Origin: Bin87 sp965203985 | GTDB lineage: Bacteria > Chloroflexota > Dehalococcoidia > Lucifugimonadales > UBA3495 | Direction of reading: 5' to 3' | Assembly (NCBI GenBank): GCA_965203985.1 | Contig: CBDBDS010000001.1 | Location: forward strand, 124,001-188,000 | Length of the DNA: 64,000 bases | Shown here: in pieces, positions 41,852-50,660 of the stretch | How the letters are laid out: every line of letters starts with the position of its first letter | Position numbering within the stretch: position 1 is the stretch's first letter | Translations under genes and position numbers: made by a program | Notes under the pieces: generated by a model | Database searches by the model: none | Told to the model about the DNA's origin: nothing | What the model saw: the letters and a program-made list of their open reading frames with translations, nothing else

Positions 41852-43606
41852 ATGCAACGCACCCTCCGCCTGGCCCTGGCCCAGTTCAACCCCACCGTCG
41901 GTGACATCCCCGGCAACACCTCCCGGATCATCGAGTTGATCGAGGAAGCGCGAGCGCGACACGCGGATCTGGTCGCCTTTCCCGAGCTGGCAGTTACGGG
42001 ATATCCGCCTGAAGACCTGCTGTTCAAACCGTCGTTCTTGTCCGAATGCGCGGTCGCGGTGGAGCGCTTGGCGGCAGCAACCAGGGGCATTGCCGCGTTC
42101 GTGGGCTGTCCTGACATTCTGGCCGGCCGGAACGACGTGGCCAACGCCGCCGCGATCATCAACGATGGCCGAGTCCTGGACTGGTACCACAAGATGTACC
42201 TGCCCAACTACGGGGTGTTCGACGAGGACCGGTATTTCCGGCGTGGCGAGGAATGCCCGGTCTACATCATCAACGGGACGCCGGTGGGCGTCGGCATCTG
42301 CGAGGACATCTGGTACCCCATAGGGCCCATCGCAGTGCAGCGGGAGGCTGGCGCTGAGGTGATCGTCAACATCAACGCGTCCCCGTTCCACGCCGGCAAG
42401 GCCGGCCAGCGGGAGCGGATGATCGCCACGCGGGCCGCCGATCACGGCGTGTTCGTGGCCTACCTCAACGCCGTGGGTGGGCAGGACGAGTTGGTATTCG
42501 ACGGGGCCAGCGTCATCTGCTCACCGGATGGCGCCGTGATTGCCCGCGGACCCGCATTCGAGGACAGCCTGATCGTGGCCGATCTGAACGTGGAATCGGT
42601 GTTCCGCCAGCGGCTGAGAGATCCCCGGGCGCGCAAGGAAAATCCGGAGATCCTGAGCGAGGTGGGCCAGCCCCGCGTGTCGAAAGTCTCCGAGCACCGC
42701 CTGTCGGATCGCCAGCAGACGCCTCCGCTGTTGTCCCGGTCTCTGGAAGACACCGAGGAGGTGTACCAGGCGTTGGTGGTGGGCACCCGCGACTACGTGC
42801 GCAAGTCGGGCTTTGGCCGAGCGCTGGTCGGGTTATCCGGCGGGATAGACTCCGCGTTAACCGCCACGGTGGCGGCGGACGCCCTGGGCTCCGAGAACGT
42901 AGTTGGCGTCACCATGCCGTCGCGCTACTCATCGGAAGGCAGCGTCGCCGATTCGCAGGAACTGGCGGACAACCTGGGCATCAGCCTCTGGCGCATCCCC
43001 ATCGAGCCCGCACATCACGCCTTCACCGAGATGCTGGCGGCACACTTTGCTGGGACCGAGGCCAACGTCGCCGAGGAAAACGTGCAGGCTCGCATCCGTG
43101 GCAACGTGCTGATGACCATCTCCAACAAGTTCGGCTGGCTGGTGCTGACCACTGGCAACAAGAGCGAGATGGCCATGGGTTACGCCACGCTTTACGGCGA
43201 TATGGCCGGTGGTTTCGCGGTGTTGAAGGACGTGCCGAAGACGCTGGTGTACGAGCTGTGCCGGTGGCGCAATGCGCGAACCGGAAACGGGCGTCCATTG
43301 ATCCCGCAGGCCGTGCTGGACAAGCCGCCCAGCGCGGAGTTGCGTCCTGACCAGACGGACCAGGACACGCTGCCGCCCTACGATTTGCTGGATCCGATCA
43401 TCAAGGCGTACGTCGAGGACGATTACGGATACGCCGATATGGTCGCCATGGGACACCGTCCCGAATGGGTGCAGCAGGTCATTTCCGCCGTTGACCGCAA
43501 CGAGTACAAGCGGAGGCAGGCGCCGCCCGGCGTGAAGATCACGCCGCGGGCCTTCGGGAAAGACCGGAGGCTGCCCATTGTGAACCGGTACAGACCGACG
43601 CCCTAA
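41852..43606 (+). CDS. nadE: Glutamine-dependent NAD+ synthetase
   Basis: A 584-residue two-domain enzyme making NAD+ from deamido-NAD+, ATP and glutamine in the cytoplasm. The N-terminal nitrilase-type glutaminase has its Glu in AFPELAVTGYPPEDLL, Lys in WYHKMYLPNYG and Cys in GVGICEDIWYP. The C-terminal synthetase has the P-loop LVGLSGGIDSALTA and TTGNKSEMAMGYATLYGD. Length and order are normal. The upstream in-frame ATG at 41825 lies before the promoter box, so I chose 41852. The stop overlaps the convergent Uma2 gene by 4 bp. Confidence 0.95.
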   Translation: MQRTLRLALAQFNPTVGDIPGNTSRIIELIEEARARHADLVAFPELAVTGYPPEDLLFKPSFLSECAVAVERLAAATRGIAAFVGCPDILAGRNDVANAAAIINDGRVLDWYHKMYLPNYGVFDEDRYFRRGEECPVYIINGTPVGVGICEDIWYPIGPIAVQREAGAEVIVNINASPFHAGKAGQRERMIATRAADHGVFVAYLNAVGGQDELVFDGASVICSPDGAVIARGPAFEDSLIVADLNVESVFRQRLRDPRARKENPEILSEVGQPRVSKVSEHRLSDRQQTPPLLSRSLEDTEEVYQALVVGTRDYVRKSGFGRALVGLSGGIDSALTATVAADALGSENVVGVTMPSRYSSEGSVADSQELADNLGISLWRIPIEPAHHAFTEMLAAHFAGTEANVAEENVQARIRGNVLMTISNKFGWLVLTTGNKSEMAMGYATLYGDMAGGFAVLKDVPKTLVYELCRWRNARTGNGRPLIPQAVLDKPPSAELRPDQTDQDTLPPYDLLDPIIKAYVEDDYGYADMVAMGHRPEWVQQVISAVDRNEYKRRQAPPGVKITPRAFGKDRRLPIVNRYRPTP

Positions 43607-44160
43607 TTCCCCAATATCTCCCGAACCGAGCAGCTGAACCCCGGCAGCACTTCGCCACCGTCCAGCGTGTCGTCCATGGTGAGCAGGACCGTCGGCAGGT
43701 TCGGCTGTCGCACCCGTATCGTTCCGGTTTCCGGGTTTATCACCAGCGCCATCCGCACGCCGTGGCTCAGCCACATGGTGGCCTTGTCGTCCACTTCCTG
43801 CTCCGAGTCACTGGGCGATTTGATCTCCACTACAAGGTCGGGCGCTATGGGACAATAACCGCTGATCTCAACGTCTAGCGGCAGCCTTTCCGCGGACACA
43901 AAGGCGACGTCCGGCTCTCGTACAGTGTCAGGGTCCGTCTCCAGAATCACGCCGCTGTCGGAGCCGAAGATGCGGCCCAGCCGGCCCGGTCGTATGTGTA
44001 TCCATAACATCGCAAGCATTGCTGCGACCACTTCCCCATGTCTGACTCCCGCTGCCATAGTTTCGTGCAGCACCCCCCGGATCAACTCGCCCTTGACACC
44101 CTGGCTGTACAGGCGGAGCAGGTCGTCCGCGGTAAGCAGTTTTGGCTTGGCAGTGGTCAT
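43603..44160 (-). CDS. Uma2-family (DUF820) putative endonuclease
   Basis: A 185-residue PD-(D/E)xK-fold protein. LLTADDLLRLYSQGVKGELI is the typical start, EPDVAFVS supplies the first acidic position, and LVVEIKSPSDSEQEVDDKAT holds the E-x-K core. LSHGVRMALVINPETGTIRV and GEVLPGFSCSVREI complete the family pattern. Uma2 proteins are abundant in Chloroflexi and cyanobacteria; their biological role is not settled. Another member is at 61349. Confidence 0.85.
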   Translation of the reverse strand: MTTAKPKLLTADDLLRLYSQGVKGELIRGVLHETMAAGVRHGEVVAAMLAMLWIHIRPGRLGRIFGSDSGVILETDPDTVREPDVAFVSAERLPLDVEISGYCPIAPDLVVEIKSPSDSEQEVDDKATMWLSHGVRMALVINPETGTIRVRQPNLPTVLLTMDDTLDGGEVLPGFSCSVREILGN

Positions 44161-44194
44161 CGTGGCGCCCTCGGAAGATGTCCTGGATAGTTGA

Positions 44195-44908
44195 TCACCC
44201 ACCCGTATCGTCCCCGCCGCCGGTTTCCTTGTACGCGAACACGGCGAAGAGTGGGTCGCCGGGCGGGGCCATGTCGGGGTTGGCGATGCCGCCGCGCACG
44301 CCGTTGAAACCGCCGGCGTGCTGCATGTACGAGGCCACCAGCTCGATGTGATCCTCGTCGTTGGTGGAGCGCCAGACCCGCACCGCCTTGGTGGGAAAGC
44401 AGCGGTTGGAGAAGGTGACGATGAACACGCCGCCAGGCCGCAGGATGCGCGAAACTTCCGAGAACACGATCACCGGCTGCGTAAGATATTGCACGGACAC
44501 CGTGATCACCACGGCGTCAAACGACCCATCTCCGAAGGGCAGGGAAGGATCTACGTTGATGTCCTTGAGCAGGTATTCGCTGAGCTGCGGGTTGTCGGCC
44601 ATCTCGGCGGCGTTCATGCCCAGGCCGATGATGCGGGCGCGGGGGTGTTCCTCGGGCCAGTGGGTACGCCAGCTGCTCATTAGGTCCAGCACCTCGGCGT
44701 GCTCGGGTATGAGCTGCTGGAAGAGCCGGCCCACGGCCACGATCGCGCCGTCGTCGATGTGCACGACGAGGCGGGGCATGGTGTAGAACTCGGCGTCGTT
44801 GGATTCGTCCTCCCGCTGGAAGAACTCCGGCGGAAAGCGCTGGGGGTCCATTGCCAAACCCAACCTCCTGATGAGCGCCGCCTGTCCGGTGGGGGGTTGG
44901 AAGCGCAT
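44195..44908 (-). CDS. Class I SAM-dependent methyltransferase
   Basis: A 237-residue protein. VLDLMSSWRTHWPE is an altered SAM motif I. LGMNAAEMADNPQL follows and LPFGDGSFDAVVITVSVQYL is the conserved D-x-x-F-D-A-V-V segment. RILRPGGVFIVTFSNRCFP is motif post-III. Substrate unknown. I give the ATG at 44908 downstream of the TACAAT box; the ATG at 44851 (MDPQRFPPEF) is about as likely. The longer open frame reads into the promoter region. Confidence 0.75.
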   Translation of the reverse strand: MRFQPPTGQAALIRRLGLAMDPQRFPPEFFQREDESNDAEFYTMPRLVVHIDDGAIVAVGRLFQQLIPEHAEVLDLMSSWRTHWPEEHPRARIIGLGMNAAEMADNPQLSEYLLKDINVDPSLPFGDGSFDAVVITVSVQYLTQPVIVFSEVSRILRPGGVFIVTFSNRCFPTKAVRVWRSTNDEDHIELVASYMQHAGGFNGVRGGIANPDMAPPGDPLFAVFAYKETGGGDDTGG

Positions 44909-44952
44909 GGTGCCCGGGTGCCCTGGAGCTGGGAACGGAGTTCCCGACGGAG

Positions 44953-44958
44953 ATTGTA
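44953..44958 (-). promoter_or_regulatory. Extended -10 promoter for the methyltransferase
   Basis: TGT-TACAAT on the minus strand, about 45 bp before the ATG at 44908. Confidence 0.4.
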
Positions 44959-45170
44959 ACATCAGGAGGGGATTGCAACGACAAAGGGCGCAGGGACGAC
45001 CCACCCAGTGTCCTGTATTCGCAGTTCGCCGGGTTACTTTGAGGCTTTCCGAGCGGATTGGAAAAGAGTTTTCTACTCGACACTGCGCGCAGTAAAGGCG
45101 ACGGTGGGAACTGCATAGCCGGCGAACTACGAATAGGCCACACAAGGGACACGAAAGGATTCCTGGCGTG

Positions 45171-45353
45171 ATGCCTTACCGAACAAACGGCGCCGTCGGA
45201 GCCATCGGCTGCGGGCTGGCTATCGTTTGCCTGGGCCTGTTCCTGCTCACGCCGGTGGCAGTGTTCTTATTGAAAGGGTTGGGCTGGACGCTGGTGGCCG
45301 TGGGCGTCGTGCTGGCCGCCCTCGGAGCGTGGACCTGGTGGAAGGGCCGTTAG
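45171..45353 (+). CDS. Small two-span membrane protein
   Basis: A 60-residue protein with two hydrophobic helices (about 8-32 and 35-55) and a basic end (WWKGR). GTG at 45168 is an alternative start. The 260 bases before it hold no other gene. No family recognised. Confidence 0.5.
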   Translation: MPYRTNGAVGAIGCGLAIVCLGLFLLTPVAVFLLKGLGWTLVAVGVVLAALGAWTWWKGR

Positions 45354-45388
45354 CCACCAATACTGGGAATTGTAGGCCCGTGCAAAAA

Positions 45389-45481
45389 TGTCATTGCGAG
45401 GGCAGCGCGGCAATCTCGTTCCCGAAGAAATGGCCGTTGCAGTAACGAGATTGCCACGTCGCTACGCTCCACGCGATGACA
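45389..45481. repeat. REP/MITE-like palindrome, copy 3
   Basis: TGTCATTGCGAG at the left, CGCGATGACA at the right, with inner arms GGCAATCTCG and CGAGATTGCC. Same family as 675-771. It lies between the small membrane protein and the RdhA-like gene. Confidence 0.75.
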
Positions 45482-45659
45482 ATCTGAATCACAGGCGTAA
45501 TTTTGCGCGGCCCTCCCGGGGATTTATGCCCCGGTCGGCGAGTTCCGGGGAGCACCCGTGAATGGCCGGTTTGCCTTTGCGCAAACCGGCGTTGAAACCC
45601 TCCCGTGTGGCGCGTTTCGCAATCGCAGGCGAATTCCGACGGGAACTTGGCGCTGGTTG
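45482..45659. other. Stem-loop-rich stretch upstream of the RdhA-like promoter
   Basis: No gene. It contains CCGGGGA-TTTAT-GCCCCGG near 45517 and a perfect 10-bp hairpin GCCGGTTTGC/GCAAACCGGC (45565-45574 and 45581-45590). These precede the promoter and so would not be part of its mRNA. They could terminate upstream transcription or form a separate RNA. Confidence 0.4.
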
Positions 45660-45688
45660 TTGACAAAGGGGTAACAAGGGTATAAATT
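45660..45688 (+). promoter_or_regulatory. Strong promoter for the RdhA-like gene
   Basis: A perfect TTGACA (45660-45665) with TATAAA (45681-45686, 15 bp) or TAATTT-like TAAATT (45683-45688, 17 bp). It is the only perfect -35 box seen in front of a plus-strand gene here. GCGAGGAGG precedes the ATG at 45742. Confidence 0.6.
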
Positions 45689-45741
45689 GCCCCAAATGCC
45701 GCCGCAATCATGCGGTCAAGCCAACCAGCGAGGAGGCTAAT

Positions 45742-47019
45742 ATGCTTACGATTGGGCACGAGGTAGTCCGTCCCGGAAGGCACTGGGGGGACGCCGAAAT
45801 CACGATTCCGGTTCCGGAAGAACTGGAAACCACCCCTGGTATCCCGATGACCGGCCGTGAAGTTGACTGGTATGCCCGCGAGTATCCGCTGGAAACCATG
45901 AACATCACCGAGCGGGCTTCCCGCGACTGGTCCAACACCCTGCGCGACCTCCACGCCGAAATGCGTGAGATCCGCAAGGAGCACGACAAGCTCAACAGCA
46001 ACCTCATCATGGCCGCCCGCTCGACGGCCGAGATGGATGCCACCGCTGAGCCCACCGGCGAGGACATCTCCCAGCTGGTCAAGGACAAGGCCCGCCAGCT
46101 CGGTTACCTCGAAGTCGGTATCACTTCCTATGACCCGCGCTATGACTACAAGAGCAAGCGCGGCTTCACCATCCTGCCCCACGCCATCTGCTTGGCCTAC
46201 GAGCAGGACTTCGAGCCCACCCAGACCATCCCCAGCGTCGACGCCGAAATCGTGCACTCCAGCACCTATCGCACCCAGGCCGCTGCCGGTCTCGAACTGG
46301 GCAACTTCATCCGCAGCCTCGGCTACAAGGCCCACGTCATCCACTCCAGCGATGCCACCGGCCCGGTAATCCCGATGTTCGTCGCCGCCGGCCTCGGCCA
46401 GCTCGGCGCCTGCGGCTACCTGCTGTCCCCGCACACCGGCAACCGCATGCGGCTGATGATGGTCACCACCGACGCCAACGTCACCTATGACGCGCCCGTC
46501 GACTACGGCATCCACGCCTTCTGCCAGGTGTGCCAGGTCTGCGTGAACCGCTGCCCCGGCCGCGCCCTCATGCGTGACAAGATCTGGTGGCGCGGAATTG
46601 AGAAGAACAAGCTCTACTTCAAGCGCTGCCGCCCGGTCATGGCTCGCTACCTCGGCTGTGGCGTGTGCATGAAGGTCTGCCCGATCCAGAAGTATGGCCT
46701 CAAGAACGTCATGGAGCACTACGCCGCCACCGGTCAGGTCCTCGGCAAGGGCACCCACGACCTCGAAGGGTACAACCTGGAAGGCAAGGGCTACTTCGGC
46801 CCCGGCGAACTCCCCGTCTTCGAGCGCGGCTTCTTCGACATGCCGCACGGCAACTCCGACGAGTGGGCCTTCGAGTCCATGAAGGACGCCGCTCGCGACA
46901 ACGACGGTGAGATCCCCGACGAGATGCTGGACGACCTCAAGCTCCAGATCCAGCGCGCCATTCAGTTGCAGTCCGGCGACGTCCTGCAGATGATGGCTGA
47001 GGACCAGGACTACATCTAG
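45742..47019 (+). CDS. Reductive-dehalogenase-like iron-sulfur protein
   Basis: A 425-residue protein with two 4Fe-4S motifs. The first, FCQVCQVCVNRCP, has Cys 261, 264, 267 and 271. The second has Cys 296, 306, 309 and 313 (CGVCMKVCP). The central region (LGYLEVGITSYDPRYDYKSK, then TYRTQAAAGLELGNFIRSLG and AAGLGQLGACGYLLSPHTGN) follows the cobalamin-binding core of RdhA and epoxyqueuosine reductase. There is no Tat signal, and no RdhB anchor gene is adjacent, so it is probably cytoplasmic. Codons end almost always in C or G, the promoter is strong and a strong terminator follows, all suggesting high expression. The substrate may not be halogenated. Dehalogenation is unproven. Confidence 0.8.
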   Translation: MLTIGHEVVRPGRHWGDAEITIPVPEELETTPGIPMTGREVDWYAREYPLETMNITERASRDWSNTLRDLHAEMREIRKEHDKLNSNLIMAARSTAEMDATAEPTGEDISQLVKDKARQLGYLEVGITSYDPRYDYKSKRGFTILPHAICLAYEQDFEPTQTIPSVDAEIVHSSTYRTQAAAGLELGNFIRSLGYKAHVIHSSDATGPVIPMFVAAGLGQLGACGYLLSPHTGNRMRLMMVTTDANVTYDAPVDYGIHAFCQVCQVCVNRCPGRALMRDKIWWRGIEKNKLYFKRCRPVMARYLGCGVCMKVCPIQKYGLKNVMEHYAATGQVLGKGTHDLEGYNLEGKGYFGPGELPVFERGFFDMPHGNSDEWAFESMKDAARDNDGEIPDEMLDDLKLQIQRAIQLQSGDVLQMMAEDQDYI

Positions 47020-47053
47020 TAGCCAGTCCCACATCTCGCCACACCGGCAATCA

Positions 47054-47084
47054 GCCGGCGGGTTTCGCACCCGCCGGCCTTTTT
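47054..47084 (+). terminator. Rho-independent terminator of the RdhA-like gene
   Basis: A perfect 10-bp stem GCCGGCGGGT/ACCCGCCGGC with loop TTCGC is followed by CTTTTT. Confidence 0.9.
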
Positions 47085-47093
47085 ATGCCTTGG

Positions 47094-47122
47094 TTCGCAA
47101 CACGCATCGACAGCCATACCAT
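47094..47122 (+). promoter_or_regulatory. Promoter giving a nearly leaderless aminotransferase mRNA
   Basis: TTCGCA (47094-47099) and TACCAT (47117-47122) are spaced 17 bp. The predicted start falls at 47128-47129, on the ATG of the next gene. Confidence 0.4.
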
Positions 47123-47127
47123 TGGAC

Positions 47128-48288
47128 ATGACCTCAACCTTCCCTTCCCTGCTCATCTCCATCCCCGAAGGCGTTCTCGATCTGGGCTGGGGCCACCCGT
47201 CCCCTCACCTCCACCCGACGGAAGCCCTGCAGATCGCCAGCGAGCGTGTCTTGAGCCAGCAGTCCGCCGTACCGTTGCAGTACGGCGCCGTCCAGGGATT
47301 CGGGCCTCTTCTCGAAGGGTTGGCCCATTTCCTGTCGTCCCAGGACGCCTACGGAAACCGGCCCGTGGATCCGGCAGCGCTCTTTCTCACCGCTGGCGCT
47401 TCCCAGGGCATCGACCTGGCTACAACCATTTTCGCAAAGTCGGGCGACACGGTCTTCGTGGAAGAGCCCACCTACTACCTTATCGGCCGCATCTTCCTCG
47501 ACCACGGCCTCGCGGTGGTCGGCGTACCCACCGACCGCGACGGCTTGGACGTTGACGCCCTGGAGCTGATGCTACAGGACGGACACCGACCACGCCTGCT
47601 CTACGTCATTCCAACGTATCAGAATCCCACCGGGGCCACCCTGACGCCCGAGCGCCGCCGCCGGCTTATCCAGTTAGCCCAACGGTATGGCTTCACCATT
47701 CTTGCCGACGAGGTCTACCAACTGCTGCATTACGGACCCCCACCGCCACCGCCCCTGGCCACCATGGACGATACGGATCATGGTTGCGTCGTATCCCTGG
47801 GTTCCTTTTCCAAGATCCTGGCGCCCGGCTTGCGCCTGGGGTGGGTTCATGCCTCATCTGGCATCGTTCAGCGCTTCGTGGACTCCGGGGTCGCGGCCAG
47901 CGGCGGCGGGTTGAGCCACTTCGCGGCGGCCATGGCCCAGGCCACCCTGGACCTGGGACTGCTCCAGGAAAACCTCTCCAACCTGCGGCGCGTCTACACC
48001 ATGAGGAGAGACGCCGTTGCCAGGATATTGTCCACCGACCTGGCCGGCCTGCTGGAATTCAGTCGGCCGGACGGCGGCTACTTCTTCTGGCTCACACTGG
48101 CTGACGGAGTGGACGCCGACGAACTCCTGCCAATCGCCCGGAAGGCCGGCGTATCTTACCGTCCCGGGACGGCATTCTCGTCGGTCGGGATGTTCCGGGA
48201 CAGTCTCCGCATCAGCTTCTCTCTTTACGACGTGGGAGACCTGACCGAAGCTCTGTCCCGATTGGGCCAGGCCATCCGCTCCGCCTGA
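47128..48288 (+). CDS. PLP-dependent aminotransferase (class I, LysN/MocR-like)
   Basis: A 386-residue fold type I aminotransferase: LQYGAVQGFGPLLEGLA, TAGASQGIDLATTIF (PLP phosphate region), VIPTYQNPTGATLTPERR (the N-P-T-G motif), LADEVYQLLHY (Asp-x-x-Tyr) and SLGSFSKILAPGLRLGW (Schiff-base Lys). This is the pattern of 2-aminoadipate/valine-pyruvate transaminases and of the C-terminal domain of MocR regulators. No HTH domain is attached. Likely cytoplasmic amino-acid transamination; substrate unknown. No Shine-Dalgarno is present. Confidence 0.88.
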   Translation: MTSTFPSLLISIPEGVLDLGWGHPSPHLHPTEALQIASERVLSQQSAVPLQYGAVQGFGPLLEGLAHFLSSQDAYGNRPVDPAALFLTAGASQGIDLATTIFAKSGDTVFVEEPTYYLIGRIFLDHGLAVVGVPTDRDGLDVDALELMLQDGHRPRLLYVIPTYQNPTGATLTPERRRRLIQLAQRYGFTILADEVYQLLHYGPPPPPPLATMDDTDHGCVVSLGSFSKILAPGLRLGWVHASSGIVQRFVDSGVAASGGGLSHFAAAMAQATLDLGLLQENLSNLRRVYTMRRDAVARILSTDLAGLLEFSRPDGGYFFWLTLADGVDADELLPIARKAGVSYRPGTAFSSVGMFRDSLRISFSLYDVGDLTEALSRLGQAIRSA

Positions 48289-48355
48289 TCCAACGCGCTC
48301 TGATGGCGCGGCAGCGGCAACAGGGTTCGCCGGGGTGTTCCTTTCCCTGCCGACT

Positions 48356-49087
48356 TTAGCGGTTTCGCACTGCCGGCATGCCTAGCCGGCGTTCCGTGCC
48401 GTTGGCAATGCGCCGGATGTTGTCCCGGTGCTGCCAGATGATGACGGCACCACCCACGCACGCGTACAGCGTGTACAACTGACTGTGCCCGATGAGCAGC
48501 ATGAGGGCAAGGCTCAGGACCCCGACGGTCAACGTCCCGACGATGCTGCCCAGCGACAATATCCGGCTGGACAACGTGATAACCAGGAACAATCCCCCAC
48601 CGGCCAGGGCCACCCAGGGAGCCATCACCGACAATGCGCCAAACCCGGGGAGGATGCCGCGCCCCCCGCGGAACCGCAGGAATATAGGCCAGTTGTGTCC
48701 GCACAACGCTAGCAGCGCCGCGGCTACTTCGGCCTCGCCAACCCCGATGACAGTCCTCGCCAGGACCACGCAGAGCACACCCTTTCCAGCGTCCAGCAGG
48801 AACACCAGGGCCGCAGCCTTGCCGCCGGAAGTCCGCAGTATGTTGGACATGCCCGTCCGTCCACTGCCAAAATCCCGGATGTCCTCCCCCATGGTCAGGT
48901 TCACGAAGAGATATCCCCATGAAATCGAACCGATCAGGTACGTAATCACGCAAACGGCGACGTACGTGAGCGGCTGCGGCGCCTCCTGGACGCCGGTGAT
49001 GGCGAGAGCGACGCCGGCTGTCGCCAGCAACGGCAGAGCGACCAGCATCGCAATCGTGGCGTACGATGCTCGGCGTAGCAGCGTCAT
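48356..49087 (-). CDS. plsY: Glycerol-3-phosphate acyltransferase PlsY
   Basis: A 243-residue integral membrane enzyme that moves acyl groups from acyl-phosphate to glycerol-3-phosphate, the first step of phospholipid synthesis. Motif 1 is YLIGSISWGYL. Motif 2, GSGRTGMSNILR, differs from the usual G-S-G-N-x-G-A-T-N. Motif 3 is GHNWPIFLRFRGGRG. An extra N-terminal span (about 8-32) precedes the usual five. It is encoded just downstream of der on the same strand. Confidence 0.87.
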   Translation of the reverse strand: MTLLRRASYATIAMLVALPLLATAGVALAITGVQEAPQPLTYVAVCVITYLIGSISWGYLFVNLTMGEDIRDFGSGRTGMSNILRTSGGKAAALVFLLDAGKGVLCVVLARTVIGVGEAEVAAALLALCGHNWPIFLRFRGGRGILPGFGALSVMAPWVALAGGGLFLVITLSSRILSLGSIVGTLTVGVLSLALMLLIGHSQLYTLYACVGGAVIIWQHRDNIRRIANGTERRLGMPAVRNR

Positions 49088-49097
49088 AGTGAACCGG

Positions 49098-50625
49098 CTA
49101 CCTGGCTCGGTTTCGAATGCCGGACCGGGAGGGACGTTCCGCTCGCTCCGGCCGGAAAATCAACCTGAGGTGCGTTCGGTCGAAGCCGAACCGGTCGCGG
49201 ATCTGGTTTTCCAGGTACCGCTGATACGAGAAATGCAGAAGCTTGGGATCATTGACCGAGAACACGAAAGTCGGCGGGTTGACGCCGACCTGTCTAACCC
49301 GGCGGATGCGTAGTCGGTTGCGGATGTTGCCCCGCTGCGACGGCGGAGTGTGGGGTCGACACTGCATCGGCCAGCAGGTATTGCAGATCACGGAACGGCA
49401 CCCGCTTCTGACGCTCCTGCCAGAGAGACAGGGCAGTGTCCAGCAGTTCCTCGATTCCTTCTCCGGTTAGCGCTGACGTGAAGCACACGGGGACGTAGGG
49501 CATGAAGTGCAGGCGTTCCTGGACGCGGTGCAGGCTCCGCTCCATGCGGAACCGGTTGCGGTTGACCAAGTCCCACTTGTTCACCACCACGATCAGGCCG
49601 CGGTTGGTGTCCCAGGCCAGACCCGCGATGTGCGCGTCCTGGGCCGTCGCGAGCTCGGTGGCGTCGGTGATCAGCAGCGTGATGTCGCTGCGATGCACGG
49701 CGTTCACCGCCCGCAACACGCTGTATTTCTCGATCCCGCGCTGCACCTGGCCGGGCCGCCGGATACCCGCGGTATCCACCAGCGTAATCACATGGTCCCG
49801 GTACGACACCGCGGTGTCCAGGGCATCCCGCGTGGTCCCCGCGACGGGACTGACGATGCTTCTCTCCTCGCCGATGATGGCGTTGGTGAGCATCGACTTG
49901 CCCACGTTGGTCCGGCCGACGATGGACAGGCTCAGCTCCGTGGGAGGAGTCCATAACTCCTCCTCGACGGTTTCTTCGTCGCCGTCTTCCTCCCACCATT
50001 CGTCCTCGGCCGCCATCTCCCCGTCAGGCGCATCCTCCCAGAGATCAGCGAGTTCCGGCCGGGGCAGCAGATCGACAATCCGCTCCAGCAGGTCGTACAC
50101 GCCATAGTTGTGGTACGCGGATATGAACGCCGTTTCGTTGATCCCCAGGCCGTAGAACTCTGCTGAGGCCAGTTCCCGGTTATCGTTGTCCACCTTATTT
50201 ACAGCCAGCAGTATCGGCTTGTCGGTGCGTCGTAACCTCTGGGCTACCGCCTCGTCAGTGGCCGTGACACCCTGTATGGCGTCAGTGAGAAACACGATCA
50301 CGTCCGCGGCGCCCATTGCCATGTCGGCCTGCTGCTGTACGCGTTGGGGGATGTGCCCATCCGGGTCGTCTTCCAAACCGCCCGTGTCGATCAGCAGGAA
50401 CGGCCGGCCCTTCCAGGAAGCCCGGGCGATCAGTCGGTCTCGGGTGGTCCCGGCCACCTCGGAAACGATGGCGTGCCGCCGGGAAAGTATGCGGTTGAAC
50501 AGCGAGGACTTGCCCACGTTGGGGCGGCCGATTATGGCCACCATCGGGTCCACCGTGGGAGTCGGGGCAAGCCGTGCTGGCGTCTCGTGAAAGATTTGCG
50601 CCGTGGTTTCGTCGTGAGAGGTCAT
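49098..50625 (-). CDS. der: Ribosome-assembly GTPase Der, split by a frameshift here
   Basis: Der (EngA) has two GTPase domains and a KH-like domain and is needed for 50S assembly. The main frame (50625-49294) covers both G domains: IIGRPNVGKSSLFNRI, DTGGLEDD and NKVD in the first; VGRTNVGKSMLTNAI, DTAGIRR and NKWD in the second, joined by an acidic linker. After FRDLQYLLADAV the frame runs into junk. The KH domain (PPSQRGNIRNRLRI, then VGVNPPTFVFSVNDPKLLHF) continues in another frame to 49098. One extra base near 49357-49362 explains this. It is a sequencing error, a real mutation or a programmed shift. Confidence 0.85.
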
Positions 50626-50660
50626 AACGGTTCCGCTTGTTCTACGTATCGGGCTGCTTG

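Noticed and set aside
45391..47070. A 559-codon minus-strand open frame
   Set aside because: It is antisense to the RdhA-like gene, whose strong third-position C/G bias removes stops on the other strand; it also runs through a terminator and a repeat.
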